The notes under the pieces are model-generated. The model searched no databases. It was not told the origin of the DNA and saw only the letters and a program-made list of their open reading frames with translations. Shown one piece after another: positions 1-9,320 of a DNA stretch of 64,000 bases (position 1 is its first letter; every line of letters starts with the position of its first letter). The stretch spans positions 27,155 to 91,154 of the forward strand of contig DHXR01000082.1 of the NCBI GenBank assembly GCA_002413785.1, in the 5' to 3' direction. Made by a program: the position numbers and the translations under genes. The stretch is from Mucilaginibacter sp. UBA5151. GTDB lineage: Bacteria; Bacteroidota; Bacteroidia; Sphingobacteriales; Sphingobacteriaceae.

Positions 1-266
1 GTATGCAGGATTTCGGCGGTAGCTGTGGCTTTTATTCGTTCCGTATTTTGTTTGCTTTTTTTAATGGCCGGTCTTTTATGATAACCAAGCAACTTACAAT
101 ATTTGTAAAAAACAGTTTTAGAAAACATCGCCGCACCGTCCCTTATTATTTTCCAATAAACCGTAGCCCGGCTTAAAAATTGAAACTCCGTATTATCCAG
201 ATAGGTTTTAATAACATTTACATTTTCGCCCGTAAGCCCTCCGCTCCCGCAAGCGTCCCCGCTTGT
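1..266 (-). pseudogene. Transposase fragment (DDE/rve type), runs off left edge
   Basis: An open minus-strand frame runs from an ATG at 266 to the window edge with no stop. From about 240 leftward it reads like the N-terminal half of Bacteroidota IS3/IS481-like transposases (LDNTEFQFLSRATVYWKI, then KTVFYKYCKLLGYHKRP and ending in AEILH just before the integrase core would start). The first 25 or so codons lie inside a copy of the hairpin repeat that follows, so the real N-terminus has probably been replaced by repeat DNA. The family assignment rests on resemblance only, and the catalytic DDE part is outside the window. It may be a dead remnant or the truncated start of a fuller gene. Confidence 0.45.
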
Positions 267-863
267 GGTCCGCATGCTTGGTAGCCGATATGCCATGCGA
301 CGGCAACAGGTGATTACAGACTAAGGTATAAAAACCTAAAACAAAGGGCTAAATGCAAGGACGGCAGTGCATTGCGTTTACTTAGCATGCGGGCCACAAG
401 CGGGGACGCTTGCGGCAGCAGCGAATTTATATAATTCAGGAATTACCGGAATTCTAAAAATTCATTAATTCAATAAATTCGGGTTCAGACAATTAGCATC
501 GCTGGATAAATGCAGGGTCGGCAGTGCATTGCGTTTACTTAGCAAGCGGGCCACAAGCGGGGACGCTTGCGGCAGCAGTTTTTTGTCTGGACCCGAATTT
601 ATATAATTCAGGAATTACCGGAATTCTAAAAATTCATTAATTCGATAAATTCGAGTTCAGACAATTAGCATCGCTGGATAAATGCAAGGACGGCAGTGCA
701 TTGCGTTTACTTAGCAAGCGGGCCACAAGCGAGGACGCTTGCGGCAGCAGTTGCTGACCAAGACATATAAAAAACCTAAAACAAAGGACTAAATGCAAAG
801 ACGGCGCGGTGCATTGCGTTTACTTAGCAAGCGGGCCACAAGCGGGGACGCTTGCGGCAGCAG
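245..863. repeat. Array of about 70-bp GC-rich hairpin repeats (REP-like)
   Basis: Four direct copies start at about 351, 508, 680 and 791. Each begins AAATGCAAGGACGGC and ends with a GC-rich tail containing the perfect stem-loop CAAGCG-GGGA-CGCTTG. A fifth partial copy in inverted orientation lies at about 245-280. Copies 1 and 4 share the upstream text CCTAAAACAAAGG; copies 2 and 3 share TTCAGACAATTAGCATCGCTG, and 2 to 3 is a 172-bp tandem step. No protein is encoded. The hairpin-bearing, amplified, intergenic character fits REP/BIME-like elements; the mobilising enzyme is not visible. Confidence 0.8.
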
Positions 864-932
864 TGCATAGCCCATCGAATATAATCGGAATTCTAAAAAT
901 TCATTAATTCGATAAATTCGGGTTCAGACAAA
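423..932. repeat. AT-rich repeat interleaved with the GC-rich array
   Basis: A second repeat family sits between copies of the first, at about 423-498, 594-668 and 878-932. The shared text includes GGAATTCTAAAAATTCATTA and ends GGGTTCAGACAATTAG. Around 588-660 its ends are imperfect inverted repeats (TCTGGACCCGAATTTA against TAAATTCGGGTTCAGA), so it can fold into a long hairpin. A degenerate piece with the same 13-base end occurs at about 9577-9620. It is a non-coding hairpin element of unknown origin. Confidence 0.65.
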
Positions 933-967
933 TAAAAAACCCCGCAAGTACATTTGCACTTGCGGGG
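932..967 (-). terminator. Intrinsic terminator of the pnt genes
   Basis: A perfect 10-bp stem CCCCGCAAGT/ACTTGCGGGG (940-949 with 958-967) has an 8-base loop. On the minus strand it is followed by a T-rich run (939 down to 932). It lies about 40 bp past the pntB stop, the expected place for transcription ending from the right. Confidence 0.85.
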
Positions 968-1008
968 GGAACATTAAACGATATAACCAAATTGTTTTAT
1001 GTCTGTAT

Positions 1009-2406
1009 TTAGAGCTCTTTTATCTGACCGATCAGTTGTTGCAGCACGTCTTTCGCATCGCCAAAAAGCATGGATGAATTAGGCTGAAAGAAAAGCTGGT
1101 TTTCAATCCCGGCATAACCGGGGCGCATACTGCGTTTATTGATGATTACCATTTTTGCCTTGCCAACTTCGAGGATCGGCATCCCATAAATCGGACTCGA
1201 AGGATCGTTCTCTGCAGCGGGGTTAACCACATCGTTTGCACCTAATATAAGCACAACATCAGCGGAAGCAAATTCTTCGTTTGCAGGCTCTAATTCCAGC
1301 AAATCGTCGTAAGATACATCAGCCTCGGCAAGTAATACGTTCATGTGGCCCGGCATACGCCCGGCGACAGGGTGAATGGCATATTTTACTACAACGCCAT
1401 CTTTAGTCAATGATTTTTCAAGTTCGTGGCATACGTGCTGCGCCTGGGCCACCGCAAGGCCGTAGCCCGGAACGATGATTACTTTATGCGCATACTTCAT
1501 TACCATTGCCGCATCGCTTAAGCTTATTTCTTTGAAGGCCGCATCCTGGCCGCCCGCCGGGCCGCCGGCAGCAGCCGTATTTCCGCCGAAGGAGCCGATA
1601 AGCACATTTTTCAGGGAGCGGTTCATTGCCTTGCACATCAGGATAGTAAGGATGGCGCCCGCCGAACCCACAAGGATACCACCGGTAAGCATTACCTGGT
1701 TATTGTATAAAAAGCCTGCGCAGGCCGTTGCTATACCAGTAAATGAGTTTAGTAAAGAAATAACCACCGGCATATCTGCGCCGCCGATTGGCAACACGAA
1801 CAAAATACCATAAACAAGGGACAGCGCCAGGACAAAGCCGAAAATAATAAGCGGGGAAGTACTGTCGCCAAATATGATATAAGCGCTCAGCAGCAATATT
1901 ACAAACAACACTACCAGGTTAAAAATATGCTGTCCGGAGAACGAGTGGTCTTTTATTTTGCCGCTGAGTTTCCCGTAGGCGATCATACTGCCCGAAAATG
2001 AAACGCTGCCTATGATCATCCCTGCCAAAATTGACAGTACGTGCATGGGGGCGTTGTCCTGCGCTATATGGCCAAATTCAACAATGGAAATAAGCGCGGC
2101 GCATAAGCCGCCCATTCCATTAAATATACTTACCATTTCGGGCATGGCTGTCATTTTTACCTTGCGGGCCGACACCGCACCGACAACGGTTCCAATAACC
2201 ATTGCGCCGGCGATCCATCCTAAATTATGAAAACTTGAATTGGCAGGCTGATAGAGAAAGAGTGTGCCGAAAATAGCGATTGCCATACCTGCCGCCGATA
2301 CAAGGTTACCCTTGCGTGCGGTAGCTGGGTTTGATAACATTTTTAGCCCCACAATAAATGAAACAGAGCCGATAAGGTAGCAGATAGATAAAATATTTGT
2401 TTGCAT
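1009..2406 (-). CDS. pntB: NAD(P) transhydrogenase subunit beta
   Basis: This 465-aa integral membrane subunit of the proton-translocating transhydrogenase carries the NADP(H)-binding domain. The N-terminal two thirds are hydrophobic helices that form the proton channel together with PntAB. The C-terminal part, from about residue 290, contains the NADP-site signature VIIVPGYGLAVAQAQH, then GRMPGHMNVLLAEADV and a later GANDVVNPAA segment. Length and motif order match the family. It starts one base after the upstream pntAB stop and ends before a strong terminator, so it closes the pntAA-pntAB-pntB operon. The enzyme moves hydride from NADH to NADP+ using the proton gradient. Confidence 0.97.
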   Translation of the reverse strand: MQTNILSICYLIGSVSFIVGLKMLSNPATARKGNLVSAAGMAIAIFGTLFLYQPANSSFHNLGWIAGAMVIGTVVGAVSARKVKMTAMPEMVSIFNGMGGLCAALISIVEFGHIAQDNAPMHVLSILAGMIIGSVSFSGSMIAYGKLSGKIKDHSFSGQHIFNLVVLFVILLLSAYIIFGDSTSPLIIFGFVLALSLVYGILFVLPIGGADMPVVISLLNSFTGIATACAGFLYNNQVMLTGGILVGSAGAILTILMCKAMNRSLKNVLIGSFGGNTAAAGGPAGGQDAAFKEISLSDAAMVMKYAHKVIIVPGYGLAVAQAQHVCHELEKSLTKDGVVVKYAIHPVAGRMPGHMNVLLAEADVSYDDLLELEPANEEFASADVVLILGANDVVNPAAENDPSSPIYGMPILEVGKAKMVIINKRSMRPGYAGIENQLFFQPNSSMLFGDAKDVLQQLIGQIKEL

Positions 2407-2407
2407 A

Positions 2408-2746
2408 TTAATTTTCTTTTATACGTTTAGCGGCCGCTTCTTTGCCTGTTTTAAACATTTCCAGCATTCTGTCGGTCACCACAAAACCGCCGACCACATT
2501 CAGGGTGCCCACAATCACAGCGACAAAACCTAATGTCAAAATCAGGTAATTATCAGGTGAAGCTTCTCCCATTACAATAATTGACCCGATAATAATTACC
2601 CCGTGAATGGCGTTTGCACCGCTCATTAAGGGGGTATGTAAAACTGAAGGAACCCTTGAGATTACTTCGATGCCTAAAAAAACAGACAGGATCACTATGT
2701 AAAATAGCTCAAGGTTGCTCTGAATGAAATTAAGTAATATTTGCAT
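2408..2746 (-). CDS. pntAB: NAD(P) transhydrogenase alpha subunit, membrane part
   Basis: This 112-aa protein has three hydrophobic helices and the conserved segment RVPSVLHTPLMSGANAIHG, typical of the membrane domain that in Escherichia coli is fused to the end of PntA. Here it is a separate polypeptide, as in Rhodospirillum rubrum. Its start overlaps the end of pntAA by 17 bases and it ends one base before pntB, implying translational coupling. Confidence 0.95.
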   Translation of the reverse strand: MQILLNFIQSNLELFYIVILSVFLGIEVISRVPSVLHTPLMSGANAIHGVIIIGSIIVMGEASPDNYLILTLGFVAVIVGTLNVVGGFVVTDRMLEMFKTGKEAAAKRIKEN

Positions 2747-3860
2747 GACTAAAATTTTTGTTTACGATTGGGGAGATAATTTTTCCATCATTGCTGATGC
2801 AGGTGCTGCTGATAATATCGTCGTCAAAGTTGAGCTGGATAGCGTTTTCTTTATCGAGGAGCAGTTTCAGGAAGTTCAAAACATTTTTGCCATATAATTT
2901 ACTGGCATCGGATGGGGCTTTAGCCTGCAGGTTTGAATCCCCGACTACGGTTACGTTGCCGCATACAATAGTTGCATTGTTTTCGGTTACTTCGGTATTG
3001 CCCCCGGTGGCGGCGGCAAGGTCAATAATTACAGAGCCGGCCTTCATGGCACCTATCATTTCTTCAGTTACCAGTACCGGGGCTTTTTTACCGAATATTT
3101 GCGCCGTGGTAATAACAATATCGGCTTTTTTAATACTTTCGGCAATTTTCTGTTTTTGCCTTGCTTTAAATTCGTCGGATTGTTCAACGGCATAACCACC
3201 CGCTTTAGAAGCGTCGGCAATACCTTCAACTTCTATAAACTTTGCGCCAAGGCTCAATACTTCTTCTTTAGCGGCGGCACGGGTGTCAAATACTTCAACT
3301 ACAGCCCCTAAACGGCGGCAGGTAGCAACAGCCTGCAAACCGGCAACACCGGCGCCAAGTATCAGCACTTTTGCAGGCGGGCAACTGCCTGCTGCGGTCA
3401 TCATCATAGGTATGTAGCGTGGGTACAGGGATGCAGCCAGCAATGATGCTTTATAACCGGCAATATTTGCCTGCGAACTCAAAACATCCATGGCTTGCGC
3501 CCGTGTGGTACGCGGCAACAAATCTAAACTGAAAACGGTAAGATTTTGTTTAAGCCAGTCTTCAACCTGATCCAGGTGATAAAGGGGCTGATAAACGCCG
3601 ATGAACGTTTTATCTGTAACAGAAACGGGGCCGGTGTTATAGTGAATACTCAGCAAAACGTCGGCCCCGTCAAAAATGTCGGCCCGTGATTTCATCAGGG
3701 CGCCGCTTTTTGTATAATCTTCATCTATACAAAAGGCCTTTAACCCGGCTTCAGGTTCCACCCAAACAGTAACGCCGGTTTTGGTTAAAGCAGCTACTTC
3801 TCCGGCCAGCATGGAAACCCTTGATTCAAATAATGGTTCTTTTAAAATGCCAATAATCAT
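2730..3860 (-). CDS. pntAA: NAD(P) transhydrogenase alpha subunit, NAD-binding part
   Basis: This 376-aa soluble NAD(H)-binding subunit belongs to the alanine dehydrogenase/PntA family. The N-terminal start (MIIGILKEPLFESRVSM) is typical, and a Rossmann motif VLILGAGVAGLQAVATCRRL lies near residue 165. RDQ-loop-like and DLAAATGGN segments also match. It is first in pntAA-pntAB-pntB, 143 bp after the nifJ stop on the same strand, so it may be read through from the upstream redox genes or have its own promoter. Nearby AT-rich sequence shows no clear promoter. Confidence 0.95.
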   Translation of the reverse strand: MIIGILKEPLFESRVSMLAGEVAALTKTGVTVWVEPEAGLKAFCIDEDYTKSGALMKSRADIFDGADVLLSIHYNTGPVSVTDKTFIGVYQPLYHLDQVEDWLKQNLTVFSLDLLPRTTRAQAMDVLSSQANIAGYKASLLAASLYPRYIPMMMTAAGSCPPAKVLILGAGVAGLQAVATCRRLGAVVEVFDTRAAAKEEVLSLGAKFIEVEGIADASKAGGYAVEQSDEFKARQKQKIAESIKKADIVITTAQIFGKKAPVLVTEEMIGAMKAGSVIIDLAAATGGNTEVTENNATIVCGNVTVVGDSNLQAKAPSDASKLYGKNVLNFLKLLLDKENAIQLNFDDDIISSTCISNDGKIISPIVNKNFSHANIT

Positions 3861-4003
3861 ATAATAGTAATAATTTAATTGTGCGATCAGGGAAAAATCA
3901 GAAATGTCAGCAAAATGTAAACATAATAAATTGCCGGATTTAAAACATGTCTATTTTTTCAATCTGATATTTTTGTTACATTGTTTCCGTTCACCGGGAT
4001 GTT

Positions 4004-7000
4004 TTACATCACAGGTGCAAAAGCGGCAGCTTTCCAGCTCGCCATATCCTCATAAGTATTCCAGCGAAGGTCAACCAGTTCCTGCGCAACTTCCTGCAAA
4101 TGTTTCGCTTCCACAGGGTTGCTGGCGAGAAGGCCCTTATAACGCAGTTCGTTATTCGCATAATCGCCGAACCGGATAGTTGGCCGTGGCGAATCCAGTA
4201 CAAACGGATTTTTACCGGCTGTCCTTAAAGCGGGATTATACCTTATAAGCGGCCAGTACCCGCTGGCTACCGCCAGGTGCTGCTGATCAAGTCCTTTTTC
4301 CATATTGATGCCGTGGGCTATACAATGACTGTAGGCCAGTATCAGTGAAGGGCCATTGTAGGCTTGGGCTTCACGCATAGCCAGCAAGGTTTGTTGAGGA
4401 TTAGCGCCCATGGCCACCTGTGCCACATAAACATTGCCGTAAGATATGGCTTGCAGGGCAAGATCCTTTTTGCCGACTTTTTTACCGGCTGCCGCAAATT
4501 TAGCTGTAGCAGCGGTAGGAGTGGCCTTGGACATCTGCCCGCCTGTATTTGAATAAACTTCGGTATCTAAAACAAGCACATTTACATTGCGCCCTGTTGA
4601 CAATACATGGTCCAAACCGCCGGAGCCAATGTCATAAGCCCAGCCATCCCCGCCAATCAGCCATACAGTCCGGTGAACCAGTTGGTCTGCCACGGATAGT
4701 AGTTTTGCCGCTAAGGGGTTGTTTATTTGCAGCAACCTGCTTTTAAGTGTTGCTACCCGAATACGTTGCTGGCCGATCTCGGACTCCAGTTGCTGCGGGG
4801 CGTGGAGCAGGCCGTCAACAATTCCGTCACCCAGTTCCGGCCTTAGTTCTTCAACCAGAACTCTTGCAATCGCGAGCTGTTTATCGGTAGAGATCCGCAT
4901 ACCTAAACCAAATTCTGCATTGTCCTCGAACAGTGAATTTGACCAGGCAGGGCCTTTGTTGTCTTTATTTACCGCCCATGGGGTGGTAGGCAGGTTACCG
5001 CCGTATATGGATGAACAGCCTGTGGCATTAGCAACCAGCAAACGGTCGCCGAATAATTGGGTGAGTACCTTTATATAAGGTGTTTCGCCGCAACCGGCAC
5101 AGGCGCCCGAAAATTCAAATAATGGTTCAAGGAATTGCGCGCCCCTGACAGAAGAAAAATCAACAGTTGCACGGTCATTCACCGGAATCTGTTCAAAATA
5201 ACTGATATTCTCCCTTTCTTTTTCGAAGTCGGGTTTTGGCCCGAGGTTGATAGCCCTGCGGCTGGCATCCAGCGGATCGGTAACCGGACAAACCTGTACG
5301 CAAAGGTTGCAACCTGTGCAATCTTCAAAATAAACCTGCAGTGAATACCGGGTTTCAGGGAATCCCCGTGCATTGATAGTTGCCGAATTGAATTGTTCAG
5401 GCGCATTATCAATATAGTCCTTATGATAAAATTTTGACCGGATGACACTGTGCGGACATACAAAGCTGCAATTACCACACTGGATACAGGTATCCTTTTC
5501 CCATATTGCCACTTCGTCTGCTATATTTCTTTTCTCCCATTTGGTAGTACCGCTTGGGTACGTGCCGTCAACCGGCAACATGCTCACCGGTAATAAATCT
5601 CCGTCGCCTGCTAAAAGTACGGCAGTTATCTTTTGTACGAAATCTGGCGCTTCTGCCGGTACGGATGCTGATAATGATGATGTACTTGTGGCTGTTGCCG
5701 GAACTTTAACCTCGTATAAATTTTTCAGGCTGTCGTCAACTACCTTAAAATTCTTCAATACCACAGCTTCCCCTTTGGATTTGTATGATTTCCGGATCGA
5801 TTTTTTGATCTGCTCAATGGCTTCATCAAATGGCAATACGCCCGACAGGGCAAAGAAACAGGTTTGCATAATGGTATTGATACGCTGGCCCATTCCTGCC
5901 GCCTCGGCAACCTTTGATGCATCAATAACATGGAACTTCAGTTTCTTTTCTATAATCTGCTCCTGCATTGAGCGGGGCAGTTCATCCCAAACATCCGCAG
6001 CGCTAAAAGGGCTGTTAAGTAAAAATACGGCGCCCGGTTTTGCATATTTCAGCATATCAACCTTGCCGGTGAAATTGTATTTATGGCAGGCGATAAAATC
6101 AGCTTTTTCAATAAGATAAGGGGCATGAATAGGGTCTTTCCCGAAACGCAGGTGCGAAACTGTTTGTGCGCCTGATTTTCTGGAGTCGTAAACAAAATAG
6201 CCCTGCGCATGCAGATCGGTTTCTTCCCCGATAATTTTTATACTGTTCTTGTTTGCGCCAACCGTGCCATCCGCACCGAGTCCGAAGAAAAGGGCGCAGA
6301 CCCTGTCGGCTGGCTCGATATTGAAATTAGGGTCGAAAGTAAGACTGGTATGAGAAACATCATCGTTAATACCGATAGTAAACCCGTTTTTAGGTGCAGG
6401 TGACCTCAGTTCATCAAAAATGGCTTTTACCATAGCCGGTGTAAATTCTTTGGAGGATAACCCGTACCTGCCGCCTGCAACTTTTGGCAGTTTGGACAGC
6501 CGTCCATCGCTGAAAGCGGTAAATAAGCCGGTGATCACATCCTGGTAAAGTGGTTCGCCGCCTGATCCGGGTTCTTTACAGCGATCGAGCACCGCTATTT
6601 TTTCAACAGTTGATGGAAGGGCTTCCAGCAGGTTTTCTACAGAGAACGGCCTGAAAAGCCTTACCAGTATTACACCCACTTTTTCGCCGTTGGCTTGCAG
6701 CTTTTTTACGGTTTCTTTTACGGTTTCTGCCCCGGAGCCCATCACAATAATAATTCTTTCCGCATCTGATGCGCCGGCATATTCAAAAGTACGGTAAGAG
6801 CGGCCTGTAAGCGAGGCGAATTTATCCATCGTTTCCTGGACAATGCCCGGCGTTGCGGCATAATAAGGGTTCACTGTTTCCCGACCCTGGAAATAAACAT
6901 CCGGGTTTTGGGCGGTTCCCCTGATAAAGGGACGGTCGGGGTTCAGGCTGCGCATCCTGTGCGCAAAAACAAGGTCTTCGTCAATCATCGCCCGTATCTG

Positions 7001-7576
7001 TGCATCGGAAAGGATGCTGATCTTATTGATCTCGTGCGAAGTACGGAAGCCATCAAAAAAATGGATAAAAGGGATCCTTGATTTCAAGGTGGCGGCATGG
7101 CTGATAAGCGCCATATCATGCGCCTCCTGTACGGAAGCCGCGGATAACATGGCAAAACCTGTTGACCGCGCGGCCATCACATCGCTATGATCGCCAAAAA
7201 TAGATAAAGCCTGGGCGGCAAGGGCCCTCGCCGCCACATGAAAAACTGTTGAAGTAAGCTCCCCGGCTATTTTAAACATATTGGGCAGCATGAGCAAAAG
7301 CCCCTGCGAAGCTGTAAAAGTTGTGGTTAGCGCCCCTGTTTGCAGCGAGCCATGCACTACACCGGCTGCGCCGGCCTCACTTTGCATTTCAATAACTTCG
7401 GGGACATTGCCCCATATATTCAGTTTGTTTGCGGCGCTCCATTCATCAGCGAATTCCGCCATGGTAGATGCAGGGGTAATAGGATAAATGGCGCATACTT
7501 CGTTCACGCGGTAGGCAATATAGGCTACTGCTTCATTTCCATCCAGGGTAGCAATTACAGGTTGGTTTTTTGACAT
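4004..7576 (-). CDS. nifJ: Pyruvate:ferredoxin (flavodoxin) oxidoreductase
   Basis: This 1190-aa single-chain PFOR oxidatively decarboxylates pyruvate to acetyl-CoA, CO2 and reduced ferredoxin. The ATG at 7576 is chosen because the conserved N-terminus (ATLDGNEAVAYIAYRVNE, YPITPASTMAEFADEWSA) follows it directly; 34 extra upstream codons have no family resemblance. Two 4Fe-4S motifs are seen: C697/C700/C703/C707 and C753/C756/C759/C763. A further CAGCGETPY segment near residue 830 carries cysteines for the third cluster, and GGDGWAYDIG near 960 is the thiamine diphosphate site. The enzyme is oxygen-sensitive, which is notable beside aerobic fatty-acid and pigment genes. It follows the GltD-like gene by 32 bp. 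Confidence 0.97.
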   Translation of the reverse strand: MSKNQPVIATLDGNEAVAYIAYRVNEVCAIYPITPASTMAEFADEWSAANKLNIWGNVPEVIEMQSEAGAAGVVHGSLQTGALTTTFTASQGLLLMLPNMFKIAGELTSTVFHVAARALAAQALSIFGDHSDVMAARSTGFAMLSAASVQEAHDMALISHAATLKSRIPFIHFFDGFRTSHEINKISILSDAQIRAMIDEDLVFAHRMRSLNPDRPFIRGTAQNPDVYFQGRETVNPYYAATPGIVQETMDKFASLTGRSYRTFEYAGASDAERIIIVMGSGAETVKETVKKLQANGEKVGVILVRLFRPFSVENLLEALPSTVEKIAVLDRCKEPGSGGEPLYQDVITGLFTAFSDGRLSKLPKVAGGRYGLSSKEFTPAMVKAIFDELRSPAPKNGFTIGINDDVSHTSLTFDPNFNIEPADRVCALFFGLGADGTVGANKNSIKIIGEETDLHAQGYFVYDSRKSGAQTVSHLRFGKDPIHAPYLIEKADFIACHKYNFTGKVDMLKYAKPGAVFLLNSPFSAADVWDELPRSMQEQIIEKKLKFHVIDASKVAEAAGMGQRINTIMQTCFFALSGVLPFDEAIEQIKKSIRKSYKSKGEAVVLKNFKVVDDSLKNLYEVKVPATATSTSSLSASVPAEAPDFVQKITAVLLAGDGDLLPVSMLPVDGTYPSGTTKWEKRNIADEVAIWEKDTCIQCGNCSFVCPHSVIRSKFYHKDYIDNAPEQFNSATINARGFPETRYSLQVYFEDCTGCNLCVQVCPVTDPLDASRRAINLGPKPDFEKERENISYFEQIPVNDRATVDFSSVRGAQFLEPLFEFSGACAGCGETPYIKVLTQLFGDRLLVANATGCSSIYGGNLPTTPWAVNKDNKGPAWSNSLFEDNAEFGLGMRISTDKQLAIARVLVEELRPELGDGIVDGLLHAPQQLESEIGQQRIRVATLKSRLLQINNPLAAKLLSVADQLVHRTVWLIGGDGWAYDIGSGGLDHVLSTGRNVNVLVLDTEVYSNTGGQMSKATPTAATAKFAAAGKKVGKKDLALQAISYGNVYVAQVAMGANPQQTLLAMREAQAYNGPSLILAYSHCIAHGINMEKGLDQQHLAVASGYWPLIRYNPALRTAGKNPFVLDSPRPTIRFGDYANNELRYKGLLASNPVEAKHLQEVAQELVDLRWNTYEDMASWKAAAFAPVM

Positions 7577-7608
7577 TTTTATTATTTTTTTAAGGTAACA
7601 GGATGATT

Positions 7609-9237
7609 TTAAGCCTCCTGGACCATTTCTATAGCATGACATGGGCATTGTTCGTAACAAACCGCACAGCCCGTACATTGATCGTAATTAAAATTATACC
7701 TTTTGCCTGCGCCAAGTTTGATAACTGCATCCTGCGGACAAGCTCCAAAGCAGCCGTCGCACTCAAAGCAATTGCCGCATGACAGGCACCTTTGCGCTTC
7801 AAACAAGGCTTCTTCTTCGGAAAGCCCGGCTTTTACTTCGTCAAAATTTCCTATTCTTTCGCTTGTGGGCAACTCCGATTGTTCTGTTTGGGGCGCATGG
7901 GTGGTGTACCAGCGATGCAACCTTTCATAGCTTACGATAGTATGCTTAGCGGAAGGCTGATAGGGCGTTTCGCAAAGAAACCCGTTGATATAACGTGCCG
8001 CCTTTTTTCCATGCCCGATCGCCACGGTCACGCTGCGGTCGCCGGGCACCATATCGCCGCCTGCGAATATTCCGGGCCTGCCGGTCATCATATCCTGGCC
8101 AACAATCACTGTTCCGTCAGGTTTGAATTCAATACCCTGTATATTTTTCAGAAAATCGGTATCAGCATCCTGGCCGAGGGCAAGGATCAGGTTATCGGCT
8201 TCCAGCGTTTCAAATTTTCCGGTTGGGACAGGCTTGCCGTCAACAAGCTCCATTACTTCTACCGTGAAACTGCCGCCATCCATTTCTTTGATGGTACGGA
8301 GCCAGTTGATTTTTACGCCTTCATCCAGGGCTTCCTGTGCTTCAAAATCATGTGCGGGCATGTGTTCCCTGTCACGCCTGTAGATGATCATAGCTTCGGG
8401 AACACCGAGGCGTTTGGCTGTACGGGCTGCATCCATGGCTGTGTTGCCACCGCCGTAAATTGCCACCCTGCGGCCGAGCCGTGGTGCGTTGCCTTCTTCC
8501 ACCTGTTTCAGGAAGCTTACGGCATCAAGTATCTTTCCTGCATCCCTGCCGGGTATTTCTATTTTTTTGGAGAGCTGGGTGCCTATCGCAACAAATACAG
8601 CATCAAAATTTCCCTCTTCCTGTTCTTTTAAAACGTCGGTTACTTTATGGTTGAAAATAATGGAGACACCCATTTCTTTTATGCGTTCCACCTCCAGTTC
8701 CAGCTCTTTCCTTGGTAACCGGTATGCCGGAATTCCAAAGTGCATCATGCCGCCCGGCAGCGGGCCGGCTTCACGGATCTCGGTAAAATGACCCATCCTG
8801 GCCAGGTGATAAGCTACTGATAAACCGCTGGGGCCAGCCCCGACAACAAGCACACGTTTGCCGGTAGGCGCTGCGGCCCGTTCTATCTTCCAGCCATTTT
8901 TCAATGCCTCGTCACCCAGTAACCGTTCAACGGCGTGGATGCTGACAGTGCTGTCGATATGGCCCCGGTTGCACTGATCCTCGCAGGGATGGTAGCAAAC
9001 TCTGCCGCAAACGGCGGGCATTGGGTTGTCGGCCATTAACACCTGCCAGGCTGCTTCAAATTTTCCTGCCTGCGCCAAAGCCAGCCATGCCTGGATATTT
9101 TCTCCGGCAGGACATGCATTATTACAGGGCGGTAAAAAATCTGAGTAAACCGGATGTTGTTTTCTTACAGAACCTGTCCCTTCGCTGTGACTTTTCAGGT
9201 CAGGCGGGGAGGTTATATCCAGAAGGGTTTTAGTCAT
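7609..9237 (-). CDS. NAD(P)H-dependent FeS flavoprotein, GltD-like, with C-terminal ferredoxin domain
   Basis: This 542-aa flavoprotein has three parts. An N-terminal FeS-binding helical domain carries C38, C42, C77, C81, C85 and C89. The GltD-type core has an FAD motif VLVVGAGPSGLS near 130 and an NADPH motif YGGGNTAMDAARTAKRLG near 265. The C-terminal double ferredoxin domain has CLSCGNCFECDGCFGACP and CTGCAVCYEQCP. It is not a glutamate synthase subunit, since no large subunit is nearby and the ferredoxin tail is added. Position just upstream of nifJ suggests it passes electrons between PFOR or ferredoxin and NADP(H), inferred from context. The start is an ATG with a conserved-looking N-terminus. 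Confidence 0.85.
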   Translation of the reverse strand: MTKTLLDITSPPDLKSHSEGTGSVRKQHPVYSDFLPPCNNACPAGENIQAWLALAQAGKFEAAWQVLMADNPMPAVCGRVCYHPCEDQCNRGHIDSTVSIHAVERLLGDEALKNGWKIERAAAPTGKRVLVVGAGPSGLSVAYHLARMGHFTEIREAGPLPGGMMHFGIPAYRLPRKELELEVERIKEMGVSIIFNHKVTDVLKEQEEGNFDAVFVAIGTQLSKKIEIPGRDAGKILDAVSFLKQVEEGNAPRLGRRVAIYGGGNTAMDAARTAKRLGVPEAMIIYRRDREHMPAHDFEAQEALDEGVKINWLRTIKEMDGGSFTVEVMELVDGKPVPTGKFETLEADNLILALGQDADTDFLKNIQGIEFKPDGTVIVGQDMMTGRPGIFAGGDMVPGDRSVTVAIGHGKKAARYINGFLCETPYQPSAKHTIVSYERLHRWYTTHAPQTEQSELPTSERIGNFDEVKAGLSEEEALFEAQRCLSCGNCFECDGCFGACPQDAVIKLGAGKRYNFNYDQCTGCAVCYEQCPCHAIEMVQEA

Positions 9238-9302
9238 CGTTTAAAAATAATGTAAAACTACCCGACCCTGACAAATCGTTGCATGTTTATCATCATGTAT
9301 AA

Positions 9303-9320
9303 AAATGATTTATATCATTT
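9303..9320. promoter_or_regulatory. FNR/CRP-like palindrome upstream of the redox operon
   Basis: AAATGATTTATATCATTT is a perfect 7-bp inverted repeat with a 4-base spacer. Its core TGAT-N4-ATCA matches the half-site pattern of FNR/CRP-family regulators. The centre is about 74 bp upstream of the GltD-like start codon. Oxygen- or redox-dependent control of nifJ would make sense, but the regulator is not in the window. Confidence 0.5.

Noticed and set aside
245..863. Possible CRISPR array
   Set aside because: Units are about 70 bp with irregular spacing, the gaps between them are themselves repeats, and no cas gene is nearby.
5442..6119. 225-codon plus-strand frame
   Set aside because: Lies antisense inside nifJ, whose protein is fully conserved; composition is that of a shadow frame.
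7577..7678. Extended N-terminus of nifJ (34 extra codons)
   Set aside because: Overlaps the end of the upstream gene and lacks family resemblance; the conserved PFOR start is at 7576.
7792..8631. 279-codon plus-strand frame
   Set aside because: Antisense to the GltD-like flavoprotein gene; no recognisable domain.
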